Program-made: the position numbers and the translations under genes
The notes under the pieces: model-generated
Told to the model about the DNA's origin: nothing
The model's database searches: none
The model's input: the letters and a program-made list of their open reading frames with translations, nothing else
Source: Nemertoderma westbladi
Taxonomy: Eukaryota; Xenacoelomorpha; Nemertodermatida; Nemertodermatidae
DNA length: 29,177 nucleotides
Assembly (NCBI GenBank): GCA_032718475.1
Contig: JAUCBJ010002822.1
Location: 1-29,177, forward strand
Direction: 5' to 3'
Shown here: positions 12,241-20,750 of the stretch, in pieces
Position numbering within the stretch: position 1 is the first letter of the stretch
Layout of the letters: the number at the start of each line of letters is the position of its first letter

Positions 12241-14357
12241 ACTACTAAATACTAGAACAAACTAAACTACTACTAAATCCTAGAACAAACTAAACTACTA
12301 CTAAATATTAGAACAAACTAAACTACTAAATACTAGAACAAACTAAACTACTACTAAATCCTAGAACAAACTAAACTACTACTAAATACTAGAACAAACT
12401 AAACTACTAAATACTAGAACAAACTAAACTACTACTAAATACTAGAACAAATAAACTACTACTAAATACTAGAACAAACTAAACTGCTAAATACTAGAAC
12501 AAACTAAACTACTACTAAATACTAGAACAAACTAAACTACTAAATACTAGAACAAACTAAACTACTAAATACTAGAACAAACTAAACTACTACTAAATAC
12601 TAGAACAAACTAAACTACTAAATACTAGAACAAACTAAACTACTACTAAATACTAGAACAAACTAAACTACTACTAAATACTAGAACAAACTAAACTACT
12701 AAATACTAGAACAAACTAAACTACTACGAAATACTAGAACAAACTAAACTACTACTAAATACTAGAACAAACTAAACTATTAAATACTAGAACAAACTAA
12801 ACTACTAAATACTAGAACAAACTAAACTACTACTAAATACTAGAACAAACTAAACTACTAAATACTAGAACAAACTAAACTACTACTAAATACTAGAACA
12901 AACTAAACTACTAAATACTAGAACAAACTAAACTACTACTAAATACTAGAACAAACTAAACTACTACTAAATACTAGAACAAACTAAACTACTAAATACT
13001 AGAACAAACTAAACTACTACGAAATACTAGAACAAACTAAACTACTACTAAATACTAGAACAAACTAAACTACTAAATACTAGAACAAACTAAACTACTA
13101 AATACTAGAACAAACTAAACTACTAAATACTAGAACAAACTAAACTACTACTAAATACTAGAACAAACTAAACTACTAAATACTAGAACAAACTAAACTA
13201 CTACTAAATACTAGAACAAACTAAACTACTACTAAATACTAGAACAAACTAAACTACTAAATACTAGAACAAACTAAACTACTACGAAATACTAGAACAA
13301 ACTAAACTACTACTAAATACTAGAACAAACTAAACTACTAAATACTAGAACAAACTAAACTACTAAATACTAGAACAAACTAAACTACTACTAAATACTA
13401 GAACAAACTAAACTACTAAATACTAGAACAAACTAAACTACTACTAAATACTAGAACAAACTAAACTACTAAATACTAGAACAAACTAAACTACTACTAA
13501 ATACTAGAACAAACTAAACTACTACTAAATACTAGAACAAACTAAACTACTAAATCCTAGAACAAACTAAACTACTAAATACTAGAACAAACTAAACTAC
13601 TACTAAATACTAGAACAAACTAAACTACTACTAAATACTAGAACAAACTAAACTACTACTAAATACTAGAACAAACTAAACTACTACTAAATACTAGAAC
13701 AAACTAAACTACTACTAAATACTAGAACAAACTAAACTACTAAATACTAGAACAAACTAAACTACTACTAAATACTAGAACAAACTAAACTACTACTAAA
13801 TACTAGAACAAACTAAACTACTAAATACTAGAACAAACTAAACAACTAATAAATACTAGAACAAACTAAACTACTACTAAATACTAGAACAAACTAAACT
13901 ACTACTAAATACTAGAACAAACTAAACTACTAAATACTAGAACAAACTAAACAACTAATAAATACTAGAACAAACTAAACTACTACTAAATACTAGAACA
14001 AACTAAACTACTACTAAATACTAGAACAAACTAAACTACTAAATACTAGAACAAACTAAACTACTACTAAATACTAGAACAAACTAAACTACTACTAAAT
14101 ACTAGAACAAACTAAACTACTAAATACTAGAACAAACTAAACTACTACTAAATACTAGAACAAACTAAACTACGGCACATAAACATGAGCCACGGGATGA
14201 GCCACGGGGCTCTGGAAATAAATCATCAGACTTTGTGTGTAATCCCTGACCTAACATCCGAAAGAATCTTCATTTTTTACTTTATTTTTTGACAAACTTT
14301 CGGTTTTTGTTTTGTTTTTGTTCACTAATTTTCCAGAATATTAACTAAGTAAAGCTT

Positions 14358-14601
14358 TTGTTTTGCACACATCCCCACATTTTCGTGGTGTCGGTGGATG
14401 GTGTTCTCGGCCCAGAGTACTCCATGACACTGAAGAGACTGACACTGAAGAGACTGGCTGACAGGCTGTCAACGAAATGGATGAAGCCCTACAGCTGTGT
14501 CATGGGTTGGGTGAGGGCACGTCTGTCATTTCAGATCGTCTCGCACCAAATGGCGCAGCTTTGGGGTTGACGATGGTGCCGGAATTCCTCTAGGAATCTA
14601 A
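14358..14601 (+). pseudogene. Frameshifted retroelement C-terminal remnant
   Basis: The readable frame from 14358 has VVSVDGVLGPE, then LKRLADRLSTKW, then YSCVMGWVRARLSFQIV. This aligns in order with the tail of the retrotransposon ORF at 1665-2627 (TPLIFTAFGGM, FVTRLAHKIADK, YSDSITWVRRRLSFALL). It belongs to a different, diverged family of the same kind. A 15-bp tandem duplication (14425-14454) has doubled TLKRL. Near 14537 the frame shifts by +1, after which SRTKWRSFGVDDGAG runs to a stop at 14599-14601; the codons that normally join the two parts are deleted. It is a dead copy. Confidence 0.65.
14425..14454. repeat. 15-bp tandem duplication in the remnant
   Basis: TGACACTGAAGAGAC occurs twice in a row inside the retroelement remnant. 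Confidence 0.85.
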
Positions 14602-14904
14602 CTCAATCCGACCCCGGACTTAAACGTTTCCCTAATGAACTTACTTCTCGTATATATTTAGATTTATGATTATTATGATGATAATTTTATAAGACTATTA
14701 AGTATATGTATGTATGTATTTATTTTTATATAATATGATTTAATAAACATTTTTAAAAAAAAGTATTCACACATTTCCTTTAGAAAATTCACATATTCTG
14801 CCGTCGTGTGTTTAGTTTTCCACTTGTTGACATTCAAGTTGAAAATGAGTGGAAAAAGGTGTTTTCCGGTTACTTTTTTAATCGAATATTATTACTTTAT
14901 TTAC

Positions 14905-15021
14905 CTTCTCGACTTTTAATACCAAATAGACTTGACGACTGGATACATAGTTGGACGCATATTGCTGGAGGTTGGCACCCAAGTTCTGTATGTTTCCTTT
15001 TTCATCGCATAAATCGATATT
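14905..15021 (-). CDS. CXorf65-like gene, coding exon 2
   Basis: 39 codons in phase 0 on both sides. It is preceded on the minus strand by a T-rich tract ending GAATTATAG and followed by GTAAATAAAG. The longer minus-strand open frame in this place is out of frame with the exon and is a shadow. Confidence 0.72.
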
Positions 15022-17545
15022 CTATAATTCAAATAAAAAAAATAAAAATAATCATTATGTATCATAACCATCATGTAACCTGGTCTCGTAACCATCATGT
15101 GGGGCGAGCCACGAAGTTGGCGGAGCCTTAGCGAATTGACACTGTTAGGGGGTGGGTCAATTTATGCAAATAGTTGTCGTCGTCGTCGTCGTCGTCGTTG
15201 TCGTCGTCGTCGTTGTCGTCGTCGTCGTTGTCGTCGTCGTTACGATTTTGACATGCTAATAACTTTGTCGGATTTAAAGCTGCCAAGTTGAAAATTTGTA
15301 GGTATCAATATAAGCAAAAGTTGAGATTTTTGAGAGACTTTCAGACACCATCAGTGCAATGGTCTCCCGCTAGAGGGCCACATGTCTAAACATTAAATGG
15401 CCACCCATTTCTTTGCTTTTAATCCGTTTAAGCTGAAACTTGGGAAGTATGTACTAGACCATTAGCTGTAAATTTCAAAGGAGGCTAATCTGTCTGCAGT
15501 TCTCCAGTCTGCCGCTAGAGGGCGAAATGTCCCGAATGTGAAATTATTCTTCCATTTAGTTGTTTATGATCTGATTACGCTGAAACTTGTCATATATGTA
15601 CTAGATGACATCCTGAGTCTTTGTGTGGATTGTAATCGGTCCGAAGTTTTCCAGTCTCCCGCTAGAGGGCCACATGTCTAAACATTAAATGGCCACCCAT
15701 TTCTTTGCTTTTAATCCGTTTAAGCTGAAACTTGGGAAGTATGTACTAGACCATTAGCTGTAAATTTCAAAGGAGGCTAATCTGTCTGCAGTTCTCCAGT
15801 CTGCCGCTAGAGGGCGAAATGTCCCGAATGTGAAATTATTCTTCCATTTAGTTGTTTATGATCTGATTACGCTGAAACTTGTCATATATGTACTAGAAGA
15901 CATCCTAAGTCTTTGTGTGGACAGTAATCGGTCCGGAGTTTTCGAGTCTGCCGCTAGAGGGCGAAATGTAGGAAAGTGATAACCTTTGCGAATTCCTTGA
16001 TCTTAATCTATTTAAGCTGAATTTTGGAATATACAGTACCGGTATGTACTAGACCACATGCCTCGTCTTTGTGAGGAAGGTGATCGATCCGTAGTTCTTT
16101 AATATGCCGCTAGAGGGCTAAATGTATGAAAGTGAAAACCTTCCAACATTTCGTTATTTATGATCCGTCAATCGGAAACTTGGTAGATATGTAATAGACC
16201 ATAGGCTGTGGCTTTGTAGGGAAACTAATCCTTCCTTCTTCAGTTACCCAGTCTCCCGCTAGAGGGTTAACGTTTTCCGGGAAAATCTTCTCCTATGTTT
16301 TTATAATCCTTTCGAGTTGATACTTAGCATTAACTCATTTCACGTGCTGCGCGAAGGCCCCACTTCGTGTACTATATATATATACCATCATATACATGTA
16401 TATTATAGGTTCCTTTAAAACTAAAAAAACGTCAGGGTTGCCACTCTAATCCAGTTTTAATTTTCCCCGACTTTTCCCTGAGGTTTTAAAAAATTCGCCC
16501 TGACTGCAGGTGTAGGCCTATACACTACATTTTTATAGATATACTAGAAAGCCCGTGGCCTTTGGCCACAGCTTTCTAGTACACAAACCTGTTCAACAAT
16601 TCAAACATTAATTAATTAGTTTATAACTACAAAATAAGGCTTTATACTGTGAAGTAGATACTGTAGATACCTGCCAAAGAAAATCCAAAATGGTTATAAA
16701 CAACAAAATTGGACAATTTCAGACATTTCTTTCACTTTCACTTATTTCGCCCCCTTGTGACAGACTTGACAGCGTCCTTCCCAAACACACAGCCTATGGT
16801 GTAGTAGACTCTGCAAGAATCAGCTAAAAAGCATTATAAGTAACGAAATGGGAGAAGGTATTCACTTTCTGACATTTCGCCCCCTAGCTGTAGACTGGTG
16901 AACTGCAGAATTGTGCTTGTCTTCCCAAACGCGCAGCCTGTGATCAGGTCCATATCTGCAAAGTGTCAGTTAGAACAGACTAGACAGAGTCTATTGTTGG
17001 GGCAACTGCTGTTATACAGTTTCCTGCCTGCTGAACTGAAACTTTGCCGAAAATTTCTACAGAATATCTCAATTTGACCACAAATACGCATTTACACATA
17101 AAATGACTGATAAAATTAGCCTCATGATAACGGCCGTTCACGTTCAACGTTCATGAGTCAAGACCCAACGTGTAGAGTAGTAGAGTGACAGACTTAACTG
17201 CTAGGCCTACCGGTACTACGAAAATGAATTCTACACATTTTAATTTTAACACATGTCCTCACTGACTTTTCATGACTCTTCCCTAATTTGTCCATTTTTT
17301 ACAAGAATTCCCTTACATTTCAAGAAAAAATGAAATTCCCGGTCAATTCCAGATGGAACACTTTATAAACGCTTATTGCGCACAAATAATAAACTTACAC
17401 TTGAGGGTTTTACATTGCAGATTTTCTTGATCCACTCAAGTAGAACTAATGTCGCACATTGGGGGTTAAACAGATGGCTTTCATTCTCCCCGTAACGGAC
17501 AGTGATGAAGGATGGACCGATGTAATCAGCTGTTTGCTCTGGCAT
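14905..17545 (-). CDS. CXorf65-like protein gene, partial (exons 1-2)
   Basis: Two minus-strand exons separated by a 2377-bp intron give 88 in-frame residues resembling the N-terminal half of the CXorf65 family, small proteins of unknown function (about 180 residues in mammals). Exon 1 has ITVRYGENESHLFNPQC, the family's opening beta-grasp-like stretch. Exon 2 has NIDLCDEKGNIQNL and YASNYVSSRQVYLVLKVEK, matching the family's conserved IDLCDE-G and YAS-(x)n-R-(x)-YVxxKVE segments. Joining at GTAAGT (17393-17398) and a TATAG acceptor (15022-15026) keeps phase 0. Exon 2 ends at AAG followed by GTAAAT (14899-14904). No later exon was found between 14174 and 14900, so the 3' part lies left of the window, is unrecognised, or is lost. 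Function is unknown; no localisation signal is evident. Confidence 0.72.
15173..15241. repeat. GTC trinucleotide microsatellite
   Basis: About 22 GTC/GTT triplets, with GTT interruptions at regular places. It lies in the CXorf65-like intron about 150 bp from exon 2. The arginine-rich plus-strand frame it creates is an artefact. Confidence 0.95.
15240..16330. repeat. Tandem array of ~145-bp CCGCTAGAGGG units
   Basis: The core CCGCTAGAGGG occurs at 15367, 15512, 15659, 15804, 15951, 16107 and 16256, spacings of 145, 147, 145, 147, 156 and 149 bp. A degenerate unit precedes the first. Other conserved parts of the unit are AAGCTGAAACTTGG, TATGTACTAGA and a GCAGTTCTCCAGTCT-like stretch just before the core. 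Later units are more diverged. The array is non-coding and intronic to the CXorf65-like gene. Confidence 0.9.
15367..15950. repeat. 292-bp near-identical tandem duplication
   Basis: Two successive ~145-bp units (15367-15658) are repeated almost base for base at 15659-15950. Differences are few, for example GATGACATCCTGAGT versus GAAGACATCCTAAGT. The dimer was therefore duplicated recently compared with the other units. Confidence 0.9.
16437..16515. repeat. Possible dispersed-repeat fragment
   Basis: GTTGCCACTCTAATCC followed by TTTTCCCCGACTTTTCCCTGA. A similar ACTTTTCATGACTCTTCCCTAA stretch is at 17258-17345. The shared phrase suggests remnants of one interspersed element, but the family is not identified. 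Confidence 0.35.
16543..16580. repeat. Short imperfect hairpin
   Basis: ACTAGAAAGCCCGTGGCC (16543-16560), a 3-base loop TTT, then GGCCACAGCTTTCTAGT (16564-16580). The arms pair over 16 positions with one bulge. It lies between the direct ~145-bp array and its inverted copies. Confidence 0.85.
16600..17000. repeat. Inverted, diverged copies of the ~145-bp unit
   Basis: GACATTTCGCCCCCTAGCTG (from about 16871) and a related TTCGCCCCCTTGTGACAGAC (16746-16765) match the reverse complement of the unit core. The alignment continues through GTAGACTGGTGAACTGCAGA and CCTATGGTGTAGTAGACTC. These copies face the array at 15240-16330, so the intron could fold back on itself. Confidence 0.75.
17399..17545 (-). 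CDS. CXorf65-like gene, coding exon 1
   Basis: 49 codons from ATG (17543-17545) to AGT, followed by a perfect GTAAGT donor. Reading past the donor adds eleven unrelated residues before a stop, which supports splicing here. The short N-terminal leader MPEQTADYIGPS precedes the conserved region. Upstream sequence is AT-rich; no promoter element could be identified. Confidence 0.75.
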
Positions 17546-19650
17546 TATTTTATAGTAATTATTACAACTACAGACTACCTACCTACCTAGGCCAACAGTG
17601 ACAATTTCTCGCCCTAAAGTAACAATCTGCTACATTTTTTTGGGGCATTATTAAACCTAGAGCCTAGAGGTTATTGCTACCTACACGCAAAATCTTCATT
17701 AAAATACCGTACCTATATAGTCTAGATCAAACATTCTACAGTACCTAAAGATCAACACTACAGAACAATATATGTAGAGGCTGCTGCTGTGATGCTACAG
17801 TGTAGATCAAAATTCGGTCATCTAAGCCAATTACAACCGAGGATAAAAAATAAAAAAGTTTGTTTGACGCGGTTAAAAAAGGAATGAATTTTATTTAATT
17901 AAATTTAAGAAACAAGAAAATAATAGAAATGGTAACAGAGAAATGGATGCCGGTTAAAAACGCGGTGCGTTTAGAAATTTATTATTATCCTAAAAAAAAA
18001 GTAGAGATTAACATTACTTGGAGAAAACTTAAATCGAGATCATTAACAAATTACAAGAAAGAACACAAAGAGGATACTTATGTAAAGAAATAGGTAATTA
18101 TATGATAAAAAGTGTCAAAAAGCCGAAGTTGTAGTTATTTCAAATTGCATTTCATAATTATTGTAATATTAAAATTAATTGACCAGTAAGTGGTACCGGT
18201 ACGCAATGTACTGCACACCAATCATAAGTGGTACCGGTACGCAATGTACTGCACACCAATCAGTTTGGTGTATTGGCTTTGAGTTTTGTATGTTTTCTAG
18301 TTGCGGTACGGTATAGATTTTAAGGAACTTCTGAGAATCGCACATTTTAACAATTAAACTACTTAATTAATTGTAATTCCTGTAGGCCGACAATGAATAT
18401 AGATTTAATTAAAGTAATTAATATAATGTAGCATTATTGTATCTACACAGTAAATGCCAAAGGTTTCTAATTATAACATTGTATTATAACACAGGTCTAT
18501 GAAATATTATCCAAAACATTGGGGTTGGATTATTAAAACGATTACTTTATCACAGGACGTTAAAATCATAATGCGATAAGTTATATTAATGTTTATATAA
18601 CCCAGTCAGTATTAGTTAGTTTGTTGGCTATGAGAGTGTAGTCCATGGGTACCTCTGTGTAAAACTTTTGGCATTGTCACCAAATCAATTCAACTATAAA
18701 GTGTATAAATTAAAATAGTCACAAAGTAATAAGAACCTATTATTGTCGGTTTGTGAACACCATTTTGATATTATTTACTGCATCGATTAACTCATTCTTT
18801 CGGACGCTGTTTATCATTCCATGTTTTAAGGTTGAATTAAGTTGTTTCTTTATTATCTCGCTGGCTACGTACAATTAGTAAGAGAAACCTTTGCATACGG
18901 CTGTAACTATTGTTCCATGGTGCTAGTCGATAGGTATAGTTTTCAATGGTTTTTCCATTGTGATGTATTCGCTTCAGGACTAGGTGGGTTACATTTTGTT
19001 CCTTTTATTTTTGCAGACAGACCGCCGGACTGTCAGACCGACATAATCGATTTCATTAAATCATAAATACTTCGGATCATGTCACCGAGGGCAACCAGCA
19101 CCAACATGAGGCCACTGATGTAGAACTGTCTGTAGCTGTCAAAATATTATTAGAAAGCGATAGCAAAATATCTGAAATATTCATCGATGTTGTTTTCCTA
19201 GGCGGTGAATAAATTTCCGATGTCAGTTTTCATGTTTGACAGCATCCAATATGTATGTCTTGTCTACCTTTCTGTTAGTCAAAATAAGAAACACATACAG
19301 TAGATTCCGCCAACGTGAAAATTTACTTTGGAAATAAAATCACCAACCGATAAAACCCTAAAAGCGAAAATTTCAGCTAGATAGTGTGAATCTATAATTT
19401 TGGAGGACAAAACTACATGACGATGGAGCGACGGACAAACAGACATAACTCGAGAAGTAAGAGATGTATCCCGCTTAGCTGTTTTCAGATTTGAAATCTT
19501 CATTAAAATTCACTCCGGATAAAATATAAAATCGAAAACTTTAATTTCTCCCCGGGGGGGGGCAGGCAAGTAATACCTAATCTCAACACCGAATAAGAAC
19601 CTTGGTTAAGAGTGCTATATAATTAAACCGTGTTAAGCACGATGAACTGG
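17546..19650. other. Non-coding stretch
   Basis: AT-rich sequence upstream of CXorf65-like exon 1. Short open frames here (18842-19066 plus, 19279-19503 minus) have no recognisable domain. The second overlaps a GACGGACAAACAGACATAA-type phrase typical of dispersed repeats. A T-rich tract ending GCAG before 19017 resembles a splice acceptor but no convincing exon follows. Apart from the duplication listed separately, I see nothing else. Confidence 0.5.
18188..18262. repeat. 38-bp tandem duplication
   Basis: AAGTGGTACCGGTACGCAAT.. (18188-18225) is repeated directly at 18226-18262, identical over 37 bases. Confidence 0.95.
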
Positions 19651-19654
19651 AGCT

Positions 19655-19800
19655 CTGACAATTCACCTCCCCCTAGCGGCAAACAGACGAACTGTAAAAG
19701 TCTGTCTGTGTGTAGAATTTCTAAATTTTTTATAGACTACATGTGTACCAAGTTTGGTTTTATTTCATCCATGATTGACTGACTTATTAGTGTTCAAACA
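19655..19800. repeat. Solitary inverted ~145-bp unit
   Basis: CCCCCTAGCGGCAAACAGAC followed by GAACTG, GTCTGT and a TACCAAGTTTGGTTTTATTTC stretch. This matches the reverse complement of the intronic CCGCTAGAGGG unit, including its AAGCTGAAACTTGG part. It shows that the unit is also dispersed. Confidence 0.6.
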
Positions 19801-19822
19801 TTAAACAAACTAACAAGAGACA

Positions 19823-19840
19823 GGGGGGGGGGGGGGGGGG
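19823..19840. repeat. 18-G homopolymer
   Basis: Uninterrupted run of 18 G in sequence that is otherwise AT-rich; a 9-G run lies near 19555. Length is likely to be unreliable in assembly. Confidence 0.9.
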
Positions 19841-19856
19841 CTCGAAAACACCCTCA

Positions 19857-19896
19857 ATGCGTTCGTTCGTGGAATAATGCGTTCGTTCGTGGAATA
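19857..19896. repeat. 20-bp tandem duplication
   Basis: ATGCGTTCGTTCGTGGAATA occurs twice back to back. Each copy itself holds GTTCGTTCGT. Confidence 0.95.
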
Positions 19897-20550
19897 AAAC
19901 CCTGATCAACACACTTAAAAGTACTACATTACACAAAGTATGAAAATATCGGATGGCTCAAAATCACAAAAAGTGGCCAAAAAAAATATTTTTTTTCTAA
20001 AAAAAAAAGTTTCCCAAAGTATGTAATATTATATATCACCAGAAAGCTCTCGCTGGGCTGAATTCAATTGTGGTAATTTCCCAATAGCCCCGACCTCATG
20101 GTAACAAATAATTGAGAAAAACTGATGTCCATTCCTGTAACACTTGTCCCACAATGTAACGCCCGATATCAGCCAATTAGAGCCCTTGAATGGTGATTTC
20201 CGATGCCTGTAACAATTTGTCCCACCATGTAACACCAGTTGTAATTACACTGAAATGTTAAATTAACCAAGATTTCGACACTGAGTGGGAGCTATGCAGC
20301 CATTCCTGATCCCAGTAACACATCCCAATAAAGCTTATTTGAAAATATAATCAATCATAAGAAATCTTTATGGTCCCCATTTCTGGAAAAATTATAAAAT
20401 ATTATAGTTTATCAAATAAACATAAAGAGTTTATTAAAACATTTTAACCACTTTGGGTACTTTAGTGACGATTTATATGAAAATTCACGAAGTATGACGA
20501 GTTTATTACCGAGTTTATAACTGTATATCACCATGGCTGAGCAGTTAGTC

Positions 20551-20750
20551 AAAACCTATAAATTGTTCATAAGTTTTATTTACACCCTCCACAGAACCTC
20601 CTGTACTCCCCACTCCATCGTCTACACCCTCCATTGATTCTCCTGTATTCCAAACGTTCTCTTGTATAGCCGCAACGGATTTTCCCATCCCCCCTCCTTC
20701 AAAACCTGTAAATTGTTCATTATCACTTTCATCCCCACCCTCCACAGATC
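20551..20750. repeat. 150-bp spaced duplication at array edge
   Basis: AAAACCTATAAATTGTTCAT (20551) and AAAACCTGTAAATTGTTCAT (20701) each lead into CACCCTCCACAGA. The left edge of the minisatellite therefore contains a larger duplicated unit with non-repetitive filler. Confidence 0.8.

Larger units (their letters stand above)
2882..14173. repeat. 28/25-bp minisatellite, right segment (11.3 kb)
   Basis: Continuation of the array at 145-1659. Together they hold about 12.8 kb and roughly 480 units. Length class (28 versus 25 bp) and point variants (CTACGAAAT, TATTAAAT, AATAAAT, GAGC, AAAAC, ACAAC, TATAC, TCCTAG, TACAAG) are not randomly mixed. They recur in ordered blocks, which are listed separately as higher-order repeats. 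The right end is sharp, within CTAAACTACGG at about 14173. I see no gene in it. On the minus strand each unit reads TTTGTTCTAG, a splice-acceptor-like string. Confidence 0.97.
14174..14762 (+). mobile_element. Degenerate retroelement 3' end
   Basis: Unique sequence between the minisatellite edge and the CXorf65-like gene. It contains a frameshifted remnant of a retroelement C-terminal domain (14358-14601), a 3' UTR-like AT-rich stretch, AATAAA at 14742-14747 and a short A run at 14755-14762. The 5' boundary is not defined; 14174-14357 holds a small GAGCCACGGG direct duplication and otherwise nothing I can name. Confidence 0.6.

Noticed and set aside
145-14173. CRISPR-like array
   Set aside because: There are no unique spacers; units are contiguous and near-identical, and the context is eukaryotic.
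145-14173. TACTAAA motifs as branch points
   Set aside because: They are on the plus strand, where no host gene is seen, and simply repeat with the unit.
14174-14216. Terminal exon of the CXorf65-like gene (minus strand TTATTTCCAG then SPVAHPVAH and stop)
   Set aside because: A usable acceptor and phase exist, but the short repetitive peptide has no match to the family as I know it.
14916-15098. 60-codon minus-strand frame
   Set aside because: It overlaps exon 2 but in the wrong frame; the conserved residues are in the neighbouring frame bounded by splice sites.
14808-15131. 107-codon plus-strand frame
   Set aside because: It is antisense to the well-supported CXorf65-like exon 2 and has no recognisable domain.
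15097-15291. Arginine-rich small protein
   Set aside because: Produced entirely by translation of the GTC microsatellite.
18842-19066. 74-codon plus-strand frame as a gene
   Set aside because: No domain, no conserved motif, AT-rich non-coding context.
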